A stretch of DNA of 64,000 nt from Nostoc linckia FACHB-104 (GTDB lineage Bacteria > Cyanobacteriota > Cyanobacteriia > Cyanobacteriales > Nostocaceae): assembly GCF_014696615.1 (NCBI RefSeq), contig NZ_JACJQJ010000019.1, positions 1-64,000 of the forward strand. The letters are read 5' to 3'. The notes under the pieces were generated by a model, which was not told the DNA's origin, did no database searches, and was given only the letters and a program-made list of their open reading frames with translations. Below are positions 43,158 through 50,619 of the stretch, in pieces. The position numbers and the translations under genes were made by a program. Every line of letters begins with the position of its first letter. The stretch's first letter is position 1.

Positions 43158-43191
43158 TGCCCCATGCCCCATGCCCCATGCCCCATGCCCT
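43158..43191. repeat. STRR tract (ATGCCCC heptamers)
   Basis: Four ATGCCCC units between the four-helix-bundle gene and the HAD gene, opposite in orientation to the 42621 tract. The two tracts flank the four-helix-bundle gene as inverted repeats. Confidence 0.85.
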
Positions 43192-43197
43192 ATATTT

Positions 43198-43992
43198 ATG
43201 ACAGAAAAATTCTCACCAAAAGCGATCGCAGTTTTTGATATTGATGGCGTAATTCGTGATGTTAGCGGTTCCTATCGTCGAGCGATCGCAGATACTGTTG
43301 AGTATTTTACCAATCAAGCGTATCGCCCTACACCATTAGATATTGACCAACTGAAGTCTGAAGGTATTTGGAATAATGATTGGGAAGCATCCCAAGAGTT
43401 GATTTACCGTTATTTCCTGAGTCAAGGACAGTCACGAGAACAACTACAGCTTGATTACAACAATATAGTTACTTTTTTTCAATCCCGTTACCGAGGTACA
43501 GACCCCAACAATTTCACTGGCTATATTTGTGATGAACCCTTGTTATTACAACCCAGCTACTTAGAACAACTCACACAAGCGAATATTGCTTGGGGATTTT
43601 TTAGTGGTGCAACTCGTGGTTCGGCTAACTATGTTTTGCAAAAACGCCTAGGTTTACAGTCTCCTGTATTAATTGCGATGGAAGATGCGCCAGGTAAACC
43701 AGATCCCACAGGACTTTTTGCGACTGTACAAATCTTAGATAATGGCTGCGATTCTTTACCTGCTGTGGTTTATGTAGGAGATACCGTAGCTGATATGTAC
43801 ACCGTGGAAAAAGCGCGCAATCAGCAGCCGCACCGCACTTGGATTGGTGTCGGCGTTTTACCACCTCATGTGCAAGAAACAGCTGCGCGTCGTGATGCTT
43901 ATGCTGAAACACTCAAAAAAGCAGGGGCAGCTATAGTTCTCAGTAATGTGCAAGAATTAACACCAGAGCAGATTCAAAAATTAGACGGTTAA
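43198..43992 (+). CDS. HAD family hydrolase, subfamily IA
   Basis: From ATG 43198 the protein is 264 residues; the nine codons upstream are STRR. HAD motifs: VFDIDGVIRD (nucleophile Asp, acid Asp), FFSGATRG, GKPDPTG with the Lys, and VGDTVADMYT with the acidic pair. The helical cap (about 20-120) fits subfamily IA, phosphoglycolate-phosphatase-like. I recall a cyanobacterial and plant subgroup with the DIDGVIRDVSGSYR start; the substrate is not known. Confidence 0.88.
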   Translation: MTEKFSPKAIAVFDIDGVIRDVSGSYRRAIADTVEYFTNQAYRPTPLDIDQLKSEGIWNNDWEASQELIYRYFLSQGQSREQLQLDYNNIVTFFQSRYRGTDPNNFTGYICDEPLLLQPSYLEQLTQANIAWGFFSGATRGSANYVLQKRLGLQSPVLIAMEDAPGKPDPTGLFATVQILDNGCDSLPAVVYVGDTVADMYTVEKARNQQPHRTWIGVGVLPPHVQETAARRDAYAETLKKAGAAIVLSNVQELTPEQIQKLDG

Positions 43993-44024
43993 GCTTTTGC
44001 ATCTGACTTTCATAATTCCATAGG

Positions 44025-44126
44025 TAATACCAAAACATAATTTTGAGCGAACCTAGAAACCTTTATGGGTTCAGGAACGTTTTTGAGTCATATCCGGCGT
44101 AAATTACGAATTACGAGTTGGTATTA
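44025..44126. repeat. Small inverted-repeat element, TAATACCAA ends
   Basis: TAATACCAA (44025-44033) is inverted at TTGGTATTA (44118-44126). Its inner right part ATTACGAATTACGA matches that of the 4763-4837 element. Its right end is three bases from the ATG at 44130. Confidence 0.65.
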
Positions 44127-44129
44127 CCG

Positions 44130-45890
44130 ATGATCAAAAATCTCCGCCACCATCACAAAATGGTAGCCCTAGCCCTTTTATTTCTGCTTACTGTATGCTT
44201 TACGCTGGTAAGCGTGCGTTCATTTGGGCAAACAATTATGACATCAGCACCGCAATTGCTGACTGATCCATTTTTGCAACTACCAACTGAAAACTCAGTG
44301 CGAGTAGTTTGGTTTACAGAGTTCGCTGGTAGTAAACATACAGTCAATTACGGAGAAAATCTCACTCAGACTGCCCGGGCAAGTACAATTAAACTGAGTC
44401 GCACAAGAGAAGATCAGCGATCGCATATTGGCAAGCAAGCCGGAGATGGTCAAGTTTATCAAAAACCTGTTTGGCGTGATATTTGGCGACATGAGGCTGA
44501 GGTAACTGGGTTAACTCCTGGTGTGCGGGTGAATTATCGGATTACGAGTGTGCGGGAAGACGGGGAAAGCGTCAGCAGCGATATTTTTACCCTTGCATCT
44601 AACCCTAAACCAGGAACACCATTGAAAATTTTACTCACCTCAGACCATCAACTCAAGCCGATGACAGCGGCAAATCTGCAAAAGGTGGTAGAGACAGTAG
44701 GCAGAGTAGACGCAGTTTGGTTTGCTGGTGATTTAATAAATATAAGCGATCGCGCTTCGGAATGGTTTGATGATAATCGCGGTGGTGCTTTCTTTCCCGG
44801 ATTACAAGGCCGCGCTAACTATGAAATTAACCACGATGGCGTAAAAACTTCCTATACTGGCGGCAAAATCATTCAACACGCACCCTTATTTCCCTGCATT
44901 GGCAATCATGAGGTGATGGGAAGATTCCAAAGAACTGCAACTTTAGATGATGAATTTAATGATACAATTCCCCGCGCCGTAGCTCAAAGATTATATAGCG
45001 GCAAATCTCTGAAAGATAATTCTTTTAATGCCGATACTTACGAAGAGATTTTCACTTTACCAAAAAGTAAAGCAGGTGGAAAGCGATATTATGCTGTTAC
45101 CTTTGGTGATGTGCGTTTAGTGGTACTTTATGCCACTAATATGTGGCGGAGTCCTTACTTGAATGGCAAGTATAAAGGTAGATATGACGAAATTAGCCAA
45201 GATTTAAATAATCCTGAAAACTGGGGTTATGGGCAGTTAATTTATGAACCAATTGCTAAAGGTAGCCAGCAGTACAATTGGTTAGAAGAAGAACTTAATA
45301 GCAATGAATTTAAAAAAGCAAAATACAAAGTTGTGATGTTTCATCATCCGCCTCATACTTTGGGTGATAACATCGTCCCAGCTTATACAGATCCAGTGCA
45401 AATAATTGAGCGAGATAATGTTGGTAATATCAAAGCAGTACGTTACGAATATCCCAAAGATGATGATTACCTCATTCGTGATGTAATGCCTTTACTAGAA
45501 TCTGCTAACGTACAATTTGTTTTATATGGACATTCTCATTTGTGGAATCGCTTTGTTAGTCCTAACGGAATGCACTTTTTAGAAACATCCAATGTTGGCA
45601 ATTCTTATGGTGCTGCTTGGGGTGAAAGAAAGCGAGAAGTCCCATCTGGATATCAAGAAGAATATGTGATATCTGGTGACCCAAATGGTCTAGAGCCAAT
45701 AGTACCAACAATCTCTCCATTATTAGAAGATGGTAAACCCATCCCTTATATTGCAAGTAACGACATCACAATTTTTAGTATTTTCGATACAGGCACAGGT
45801 ACAGTTAGCAGCTATCGTTTTGATACTCGCAAACCAGATTCTGAGGTAATTAAGTTTGATGAATTTACGTTGAAATCTAGCCGGATGTAA
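44130..45890 (+). CDS. Purple-acid-phosphatase-like metallophosphoesterase
   Basis: From ATG 44130 the protein has 586 residues and a signal peptide (HHKMVALALLFLLTVCFTLV). A fibronectin-III-like N-terminal domain (residues 40-165, QLPTENSVRVVWFTEF) precedes the metallophosphoesterase core: LLTSDHQLKP, WFAGDLINISDR, CIGNHEVMG, VMFHHPPHTLGD and VLYGHSHLWNR. This is the purple acid phosphatase arrangement with a dinuclear metal site, acting outside the cytoplasm on phosphate esters. The ATG follows a small repeat element by three bases, so the promoter may have been altered. Confidence 0.9.
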   Translation: MIKNLRHHHKMVALALLFLLTVCFTLVSVRSFGQTIMTSAPQLLTDPFLQLPTENSVRVVWFTEFAGSKHTVNYGENLTQTARASTIKLSRTREDQRSHIGKQAGDGQVYQKPVWRDIWRHEAEVTGLTPGVRVNYRITSVREDGESVSSDIFTLASNPKPGTPLKILLTSDHQLKPMTAANLQKVVETVGRVDAVWFAGDLINISDRASEWFDDNRGGAFFPGLQGRANYEINHDGVKTSYTGGKIIQHAPLFPCIGNHEVMGRFQRTATLDDEFNDTIPRAVAQRLYSGKSLKDNSFNADTYEEIFTLPKSKAGGKRYYAVTFGDVRLVVLYATNMWRSPYLNGKYKGRYDEISQDLNNPENWGYGQLIYEPIAKGSQQYNWLEEELNSNEFKKAKYKVVMFHHPPHTLGDNIVPAYTDPVQIIERDNVGNIKAVRYEYPKDDDYLIRDVMPLLESANVQFVLYGHSHLWNRFVSPNGMHFLETSNVGNSYGAAWGERKREVPSGYQEEYVISGDPNGLEPIVPTISPLLEDGKPIPYIASNDITIFSIFDTGTGTVSSYRFDTRKPDSEVIKFDEFTLKSSRM

Positions 45891-45938
45891 GGGAATACGG
45901 TTCGGATAAGACAAATCTATTGACGTTTAAATCCTGTA

Positions 45939-45960
45939 GAGACGCGATGAATCGCGTCTC
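45939..45960. repeat. GAGACGCGAT hairpin
   Basis: GAGACGCGAT (45939-45948) is mirrored by ATCGCGTCTC (45951-45960). A common cyanobacterial palindrome 50 bases after the phosphatase stop; it could stop transcription, but no T run follows. Confidence 0.7.
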
Positions 45961-46135
45961 CACAACCCCAAAATCACGACGAAAAATTATTAACCCAACC
46001 TTGTATCTTAGAAACAGCTAAGTAAGTCAGTGGAAATAAACCAAACTATATTAAAAAACGTAAATAAGCTTGAAATCCTTACCAATGACCAAGGACAAAT
46101 GACAGCCTCAGCCAGTTATCTTTAATTTCGCCGAC

Positions 46136-47407
46136 CTACTTAATTACAACAGGCAATTGCACAGTAATATCAGTTCCAATCAATGCCTGAGACTGAATAC
46201 ATAATTTACCACCATGAGCATTTACAATGCGTTTAGTAATAGCAAGTCCCAACCCCGTACCTTCAGGTTTTGTTGAGAAAAATGGTTGAGAAAGCTTGCA
46301 GAGAATTTCTGATGGAATATGATTGCCATCATTATGTACATTAATACAAACTTCACCAGGTAGCGCAGTATTTACTTCCCACCTGATAACATCTCCATCT
46401 GCAACAGCTTCACAAGCATTGCGAACAATATTAATAAAAACTTGTTTCAGCTTGTCTTTATCCCCAGATATTTTGACCGCAGAAGATGCAGGGATAAATT
46501 CAATTTCGCGGTTTAAAGCTTCTGGCATTTCATGGATGGTTAACAGCAACTCCCGAATAAAATCATTCACATCCAATTCACAAAGTTGTAATACTTGAGG
46601 TTTGGCGTAGAGCAGAATTTCACTCAGTAGCCGTTCTAAACGACCAGCTTCGCTTAATGCTAAAGATAATCTCTCTTGGGCAGCTTCCGTCAATATAGTT
46701 TTTTTAAAATACTTCAATCCCATCACCATAGTAGTTAAGGGATTGCGAATTTCATGGACAATAATTGATGAAAACTCGCCAATAGCAGCTAATCTTTCCT
46801 GTTCCACTAACTTAGCTTGTGCTGTTCGTAATTCTGCTGTACGTTTTTCTACTTCCGCTTCTAATTTTTGATTAAATTCACACTGTTTTTGATATAAATG
46901 ATAATGATCAATTGCCGTAGCTGCACGTTCCGCAAATAGTTCAACAATTTGAATTTCATCACTGGTAAATTCACGTGCTTGTTGATGAAAAGAGCAAATT
47001 GTCCCAAATACTTGACCTTCAGAAGTTTGCAAAGGTATGCCTAAATATGCTCGATAACCTGCTGCAGGTTTGCCATATTTGGGGTTAGCAATAGCATCCT
47101 CAACAGCTAATGTCCGCTTAATGTCCATCACTGTACCAATGAGCAGACCATGCAATGCATAAACACGCGGTGCATCTTCAGCCATGTCAATACTGCTGGC
47201 TAGAATAGTTTCAAAACCTTCTTGGCAAAAGGTAACAACAGTCCAATCAACTGCTATTAACTCACTCACTCCGCAAGCAATATTATGCAAATAGCTGCTT
47301 AGTTCACCAGTCCGATAATTTAAAGAAGATAAAAGCTCTATTATTCGTCTTTCACGCTGCCAAGATTGGTTTTGTACCAAAATTTGACTGTTACTGGCGT
47401 TGTTCAT
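46136..47407 (-). CDS. GAF-domain sensor histidine kinase
   Basis: The 423-residue protein has a GAF domain (about 30-185, GLLIGTVMDIKRTLAVEDAI, GIPLQTSEGQVFGTICSFH), a coiled coil, and a full kinase core. The phospho-acceptor is in SSIIVHEIRNPLTTMV, the N-box in FINIVRNACEAVADGD and the G2 box in EGTGLGLAITKRIVNAHGG. There is no membrane helix, so it is cytoplasmic. No response regulator gene is next to it. The GAF domain has no CH bilin motif. It is divergent from the DM13 gene. Confidence 0.9.
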   Translation of the reverse strand: MNNASNSQILVQNQSWQRERRIIELLSSLNYRTGELSSYLHNIACGVSELIAVDWTVVTFCQEGFETILASSIDMAEDAPRVYALHGLLIGTVMDIKRTLAVEDAIANPKYGKPAAGYRAYLGIPLQTSEGQVFGTICSFHQQAREFTSDEIQIVELFAERAATAIDHYHLYQKQCEFNQKLEAEVEKRTAELRTAQAKLVEQERLAAIGEFSSIIVHEIRNPLTTMVMGLKYFKKTILTEAAQERLSLALSEAGRLERLLSEILLYAKPQVLQLCELDVNDFIRELLLTIHEMPEALNREIEFIPASSAVKISGDKDKLKQVFINIVRNACEAVADGDVIRWEVNTALPGEVCINVHNDGNHIPSEILCKLSQPFFSTKPEGTGLGLAITKRIVNAHGGKLCIQSQALIGTDITVQLPVVIK

Positions 47408-47738
47408 GGATATAAGTTACCGAATTTATCAAAAAGAATGAAAAAATTAATGAATAAATTTCCTCTACTCAATAAAAAGTAGAGATTACAGAGGATTTTA
47501 TAGCCAAATTCTACTAGAGATAGATGCTGTGCGTATACAGCATCATTATGAATATTTGCTTAAATTAACTTAAAAATATGCAATGACAATTCAAAATTGA
47601 AATTTTGCTGAGAAATTCATAAGAAATTTCAGGGTAAAATTTCAGCTTCAGCTATAAAAGTCCTTATTTCTGCATAATTTTTATCTTGAGTGACAAAGCA
47701 ATAATTACTTTAAAGGTTAAGCAATAGGATTTTTAGTT
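47408..47738. other. Divergent promoter gap (kinase / DM13)
   Basis: 331 AT-rich bases with no recognised repeat or gene; it must carry both promoters. Confidence 0.5.
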
Positions 47739-48254
47739 ATGCAATTCAAACATTTATTAATAGTTAGTGCTGTTTCCCTCATCATGGTTAGCTGTGTGGG
47801 AACTGTCTCGAAGAATCAAGATACTGTAAATGCATCTGTGAGTCCAACACCGACTTCAGTAAAGCCTTTATCCCCATCAGCAACTTCTCAAAATTTAAAT
47901 GCAAATAAATATGGTGCATTTACTTCTGGTGAACACACCACTCAAGGTATTGCCCGTATTACTACCAAAAATGGCAAATCTATTCTGGAACTAGATAAGT
48001 CTTTTAAAACTTCTACTTCTGGCCCAGATTTAGTAGTACTTTTACATCGCTCAGATAATGTTTTAGGTTCAACTCAGCCACCATCATATCCTTTAAAAAA
48101 AGATGATTATGTGATTATCGCACCTTTACAAAAATATAGTGGCGCTCAAAGTTATGAAATTCCTAACAACATTAACTTAGCCGATTATAAATCAGCAGCT
48201 ATTTGGTGCCGGAAGTTTAATGCTACTTTTGGTGCGGCTCGTTTGAGCAGTTAA
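47739..48254 (+). CDS. DM13-domain lipoprotein
   Basis: The 171-residue protein has a lipoprotein signal (FKHLLIVSAVSLIMVSC; lipobox MVSC). A Ser/Pro/Thr linker follows, then a DM13-like domain from about residue 65: YGAFTSGEHTTQGIARITTK, SGPDLVVLLHR and AAIWCRKFNATFGAARL. DM13 domains carry a conserved Cys and are proposed to take part in electron transfer; here the Cys in AIWCRKF is present. Envelope location is supported, function is inferred. The next gene (SDR) starts 41 bases on. Confidence 0.85.
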   Translation: MQFKHLLIVSAVSLIMVSCVGTVSKNQDTVNASVSPTPTSVKPLSPSATSQNLNANKYGAFTSGEHTTQGIARITTKNGKSILELDKSFKTSTSGPDLVVLLHRSDNVLGSTQPPSYPLKKDDYVIIAPLQKYSGAQSYEIPNNINLADYKSAAIWCRKFNATFGAARLSS

Positions 48255-48295
48255 AAATTAGCTAATAACTGAGAATTACTGACAAGGAAATAATT

Positions 48296-49093
48296 ATGAA
48301 ATTAGCAGGAAAAGTCGCTTTGGTTACTGGTAGCAGCCAAGGAATCGGCCAAGGGATTGTTCTTCGTCTAGCTGAAGAAGGAGCCGATGTTGTAATTAAT
48401 TATCGCTCTCATCCAGAAGGTGCAGAGGAAACTCTAGTCAAGGTAGAAGCTTCTGGTGGTAAGTGTTACATGGCTCAGTGTTCTCAATCTCATGGTTACA
48501 CAGTTCAGGCAGATTTAGGAAGTGTAGATCAGATACAGCAATTAGTTGCAGAAAGTATTCAGCATTTTGGCAAGTTAGATATTTTAGTGAATAATGCCGG
48601 AATTGAAAAACATTCACCATTTTGGAAAGTTTCAGAAGCCGATTATGATGCTGTGATGAATGTCAATTTAAAAGGAGTTTTCTTTGCAACACAAGCTTTT
48701 GTAAAACATTTAATTGCAACTAACAGAACAGGAAAAATTATTAATGTTAGTTCTGTGCATGAAGAATTACCATTTCCTAATTTTACGGCTTACTGTGCTA
48801 GTAAAGGCGGGATGAAAATGCTAACTCGCAACTTAGCAGTTGAATTAGGTTCTCTGGGGATTACAATTAATAATGTTGCACCAGGAGCAATAGAAACTCC
48901 GATTAATACTAAACTTTTAAACAACCCTGAAAAATTGGGGGCGCTATTACAAAATATTCCCCTTGGCCGTTTAGGACAACCACAGGATGTTGCTTCTCTA
49001 GTTGCATTCTTAGCTTCTGCTGATGCTAACTACATTACAGGTAGCACCTTCTTTGTTGATGGTGGATTGTTGTGGAACTATCAAGAACAATAA
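48296..49093 (+). CDS. Short-chain dehydrogenase (glucose 1-dehydrogenase-like)
   Basis: The 265-residue SDR has AAGGA before its ATG, the cofactor motif TGSSQGIGQG (residues 11-20), the NNAG motif, the catalytic Ser in INVSSVHEEL and Tyr-Lys in YCASKGG. Residues 58-69 (YMAQCSQSHGYT) appear to be an insertion between GGKC and VQADL when compared with what I recall of relatives. The substrate is unknown; many close relatives are annotated as glucose 1-dehydrogenases without proof. The FMN reductase gene starts 13 bases later, so the pair is likely an operon. Confidence 0.88.
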   Translation: MKLAGKVALVTGSSQGIGQGIVLRLAEEGADVVINYRSHPEGAEETLVKVEASGGKCYMAQCSQSHGYTVQADLGSVDQIQQLVAESIQHFGKLDILVNNAGIEKHSPFWKVSEADYDAVMNVNLKGVFFATQAFVKHLIATNRTGKIINVSSVHEELPFPNFTAYCASKGGMKMLTRNLAVELGSLGITINNVAPGAIETPINTKLLNNPEKLGALLQNIPLGRLGQPQDVASLVAFLASADANYITGSTFFVDGGLLWNYQEQ

Positions 49094-49106
49094 ATAGAAA
49101 AAAATT

Positions 49107-49676
49107 ATGTTGGATTCATCTTTATTTATTCCAGTGATCTTGGGGACTTCTCGTCAAGGTCGCCAAAGTGAATATGTCGCTAAATTTATTGTGGAACAAG
49201 TTGCCACACGCGATCGCCTCCAGACCGAACTGATAGATATTAGAAATATTGCGATCGCAACTGACGACGCAGGTGAATCAATCAAAGATCCGCAATTTTC
49301 CGCCACTATTGAACGTGCTGATGGCTTAATCATCGTCGCACCAGAATACAATCATGGTTATCCTGGGTTGCTAAAGCACGTACTTGATACCTGTCTTAAA
49401 GAGTATATTCATAAGGCCGTAGGAATCTGTGGCGTGTCAGCAGGTGCTTTTGGCGGTACCAGAGTCATCCAAAACCTTTTACCTGTAATGCGGGAGTTGG
49501 GACTGGTGACGATTTTTTATGACCTTAACTTTAGCGAAGTTCAGACTTTATTTGATGAGTCAGGTAATTTAATTGACAAACCAACATATATTCGTCGAAT
49601 GTCAAGGTTTATGGACGAGTTAGTTTGGATGTCAAAAGTCCTGAAATATGGACGGGAAGTAATGACGGTGGAATGA
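49107..49676 (+). CDS. NADPH-dependent FMN reductase-like protein
   Basis: The 189-residue protein shows the flavodoxin-like FMN-binding loop LGTSRQGRQSEYVAKFI and the family core VAPEYNHGYPGLLKHVLDTC, followed by GAFGGTRVIQNLLPVMRELG. Members reduce FMN, quinones or azo compounds. The gene follows the SDR by 13 bases, which suggests a redox operon. The protein is soluble and full length. Confidence 0.9.
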   Translation: MLDSSLFIPVILGTSRQGRQSEYVAKFIVEQVATRDRLQTELIDIRNIAIATDDAGESIKDPQFSATIERADGLIIVAPEYNHGYPGLLKHVLDTCLKEYIHKAVGICGVSAGAFGGTRVIQNLLPVMRELGLVTIFYDLNFSEVQTLFDESGNLIDKPTYIRRMSRFMDELVWMSKVLKYGREVMTVE

Positions 49677-49740
49677 GGTGGTTGGGGAATGGGTAATTGG
49701 TAATGGAGAAATAACCAAACGCCTAACACCAAACATCAAA
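49675..49740. repeat. STRR tract (GGTAATG / CAAACAC types)
   Basis: Degenerate heptamers of GGGTAAT type and then AACACCAAAC units. Confidence 0.75.
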
Positions 49741-49746
49741 CGAGGT

Positions 49747-49919
49747 AATAACAATCTGACTTTTCACGGGAAGTCCTCAAGCCTCCAAAAAGCGTGGCTT
49801 TTTCCACAGGCTAATTCTCAATAACTCTGAGTTAATGAAAATAGCTAACGGAGAAATCAGCGCTTGGGAAACCATCAAAATGACCTTTTCCACATGCCGT
49901 GAAAAGTCAGAATAACAAT
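49747..49919. mobile_element. MITE with 14-bp terminal inverted repeats and 9-bp target duplication
   Basis: Perfect inverted ends CTGACTTTTCACGG (49756-49769) and CCGTGAAAAGTCAG (49897-49910) bound a 155-bp element without a transposase gene. It is flanked by the direct repeat AATAACAAT at 49747-49755 and 49911-49919. The right copy of the duplication contains AT of the cupin ATG. A transposase supplied in trans is needed; which IS family is not resolved here (a 9-bp duplication narrows it). Confidence 0.93.
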
Positions 49920-50409
49920 GACTATCAATCTACAAGGAATATTACAGCCACCAGGACAAGGTTCTGCTTATTGGGTTCTGGGTGATTTATATACTTTTAA
50001 AGCTGTGGGTGAAGATACAGATAACGCCTACGCTTTAGTGGAGATTATTGTTCAACCCCAAAATGGGACACCACCCCATATTCATACTCACGAAGACGAA
50101 GCTTTTTATATTCAAGAAGGTGAATTAGAATTTCAATTGAATGAACAAACCCTGATAGCAACGCCTGGTACTTTTCTGCATTCTCCTAAAGGTCAACTTC
50201 ACAGATTTACAAACATTGGTACACAACCTGCAAAATTATTATGCTGGGTCACCCCAGCAGGGTTAGAGAAATTTTTCATGGAAATAGGTGTACCCGCAAT
50301 AGAAATGTCTAAGTTACCTACAGTTACGCCAGCAGATATTGAAAAAGTTATGGCATCTGCGCTAAAATATGCGTTAGAAATTATTCCTCCAAAGGCAGAA
50401 GCTAACTAA
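49918..50409 (+). CDS. Cupin-domain protein
   Basis: The 163-residue protein has one cupin: PPHIHTHEDEAFYIQEGELE (motif 1 with His, His, Glu) and PGTFLHSPKGQLHRFTNIG (motif 2 with His). These could bind a metal. The start MTINLQGILQPPGQGSAYWV is typical of small quercetin-dioxygenase-like cupins. The ATG is directly at the right flank of a MITE. The GAGG that would have served as ribosome binding site lies at 49742-49745, now 172 bases upstream, so translation may be weak or use another signal. Confidence 0.88.
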   Translation: MTINLQGILQPPGQGSAYWVLGDLYTFKAVGEDTDNAYALVEIIVQPQNGTPPHIHTHEDEAFYIQEGELEFQLNEQTLIATPGTFLHSPKGQLHRFTNIGTQPAKLLCWVTPAGLEKFFMEIGVPAIEMSKLPTVTPADIEKVMASALKYALEIIPPKAEAN

Positions 50410-50474
50410 ATTTAAAGTCATTGGTCATTTTTTATCTAGTGCATCCCTAGCAACCTCAGGTTGATAAGATTATA

Positions 50475-50499
50475 GTGCGTTTAGCTTGAGGCTAACGCA
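50475..50499. repeat. GTGCGTTTAGC hairpin
   Basis: GTGCGTTTAGC is mirrored by GGCTAACGCAC around 50475-50499. A GTGCGTTA-family palindrome between the cupin gene and the GAF-protein gene (converging). Confidence 0.65.
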
Positions 50500-50619
50500 C
50501 CCTGTTCTCAAATATTCCACATTTAACTTGCATTATCTAGCGATTAATATGACCACTTCACATATTATTAAATACTTTAGATATGCAAAGTAGATGTGGT
50601 TTACTTGAGTCAAACAATC

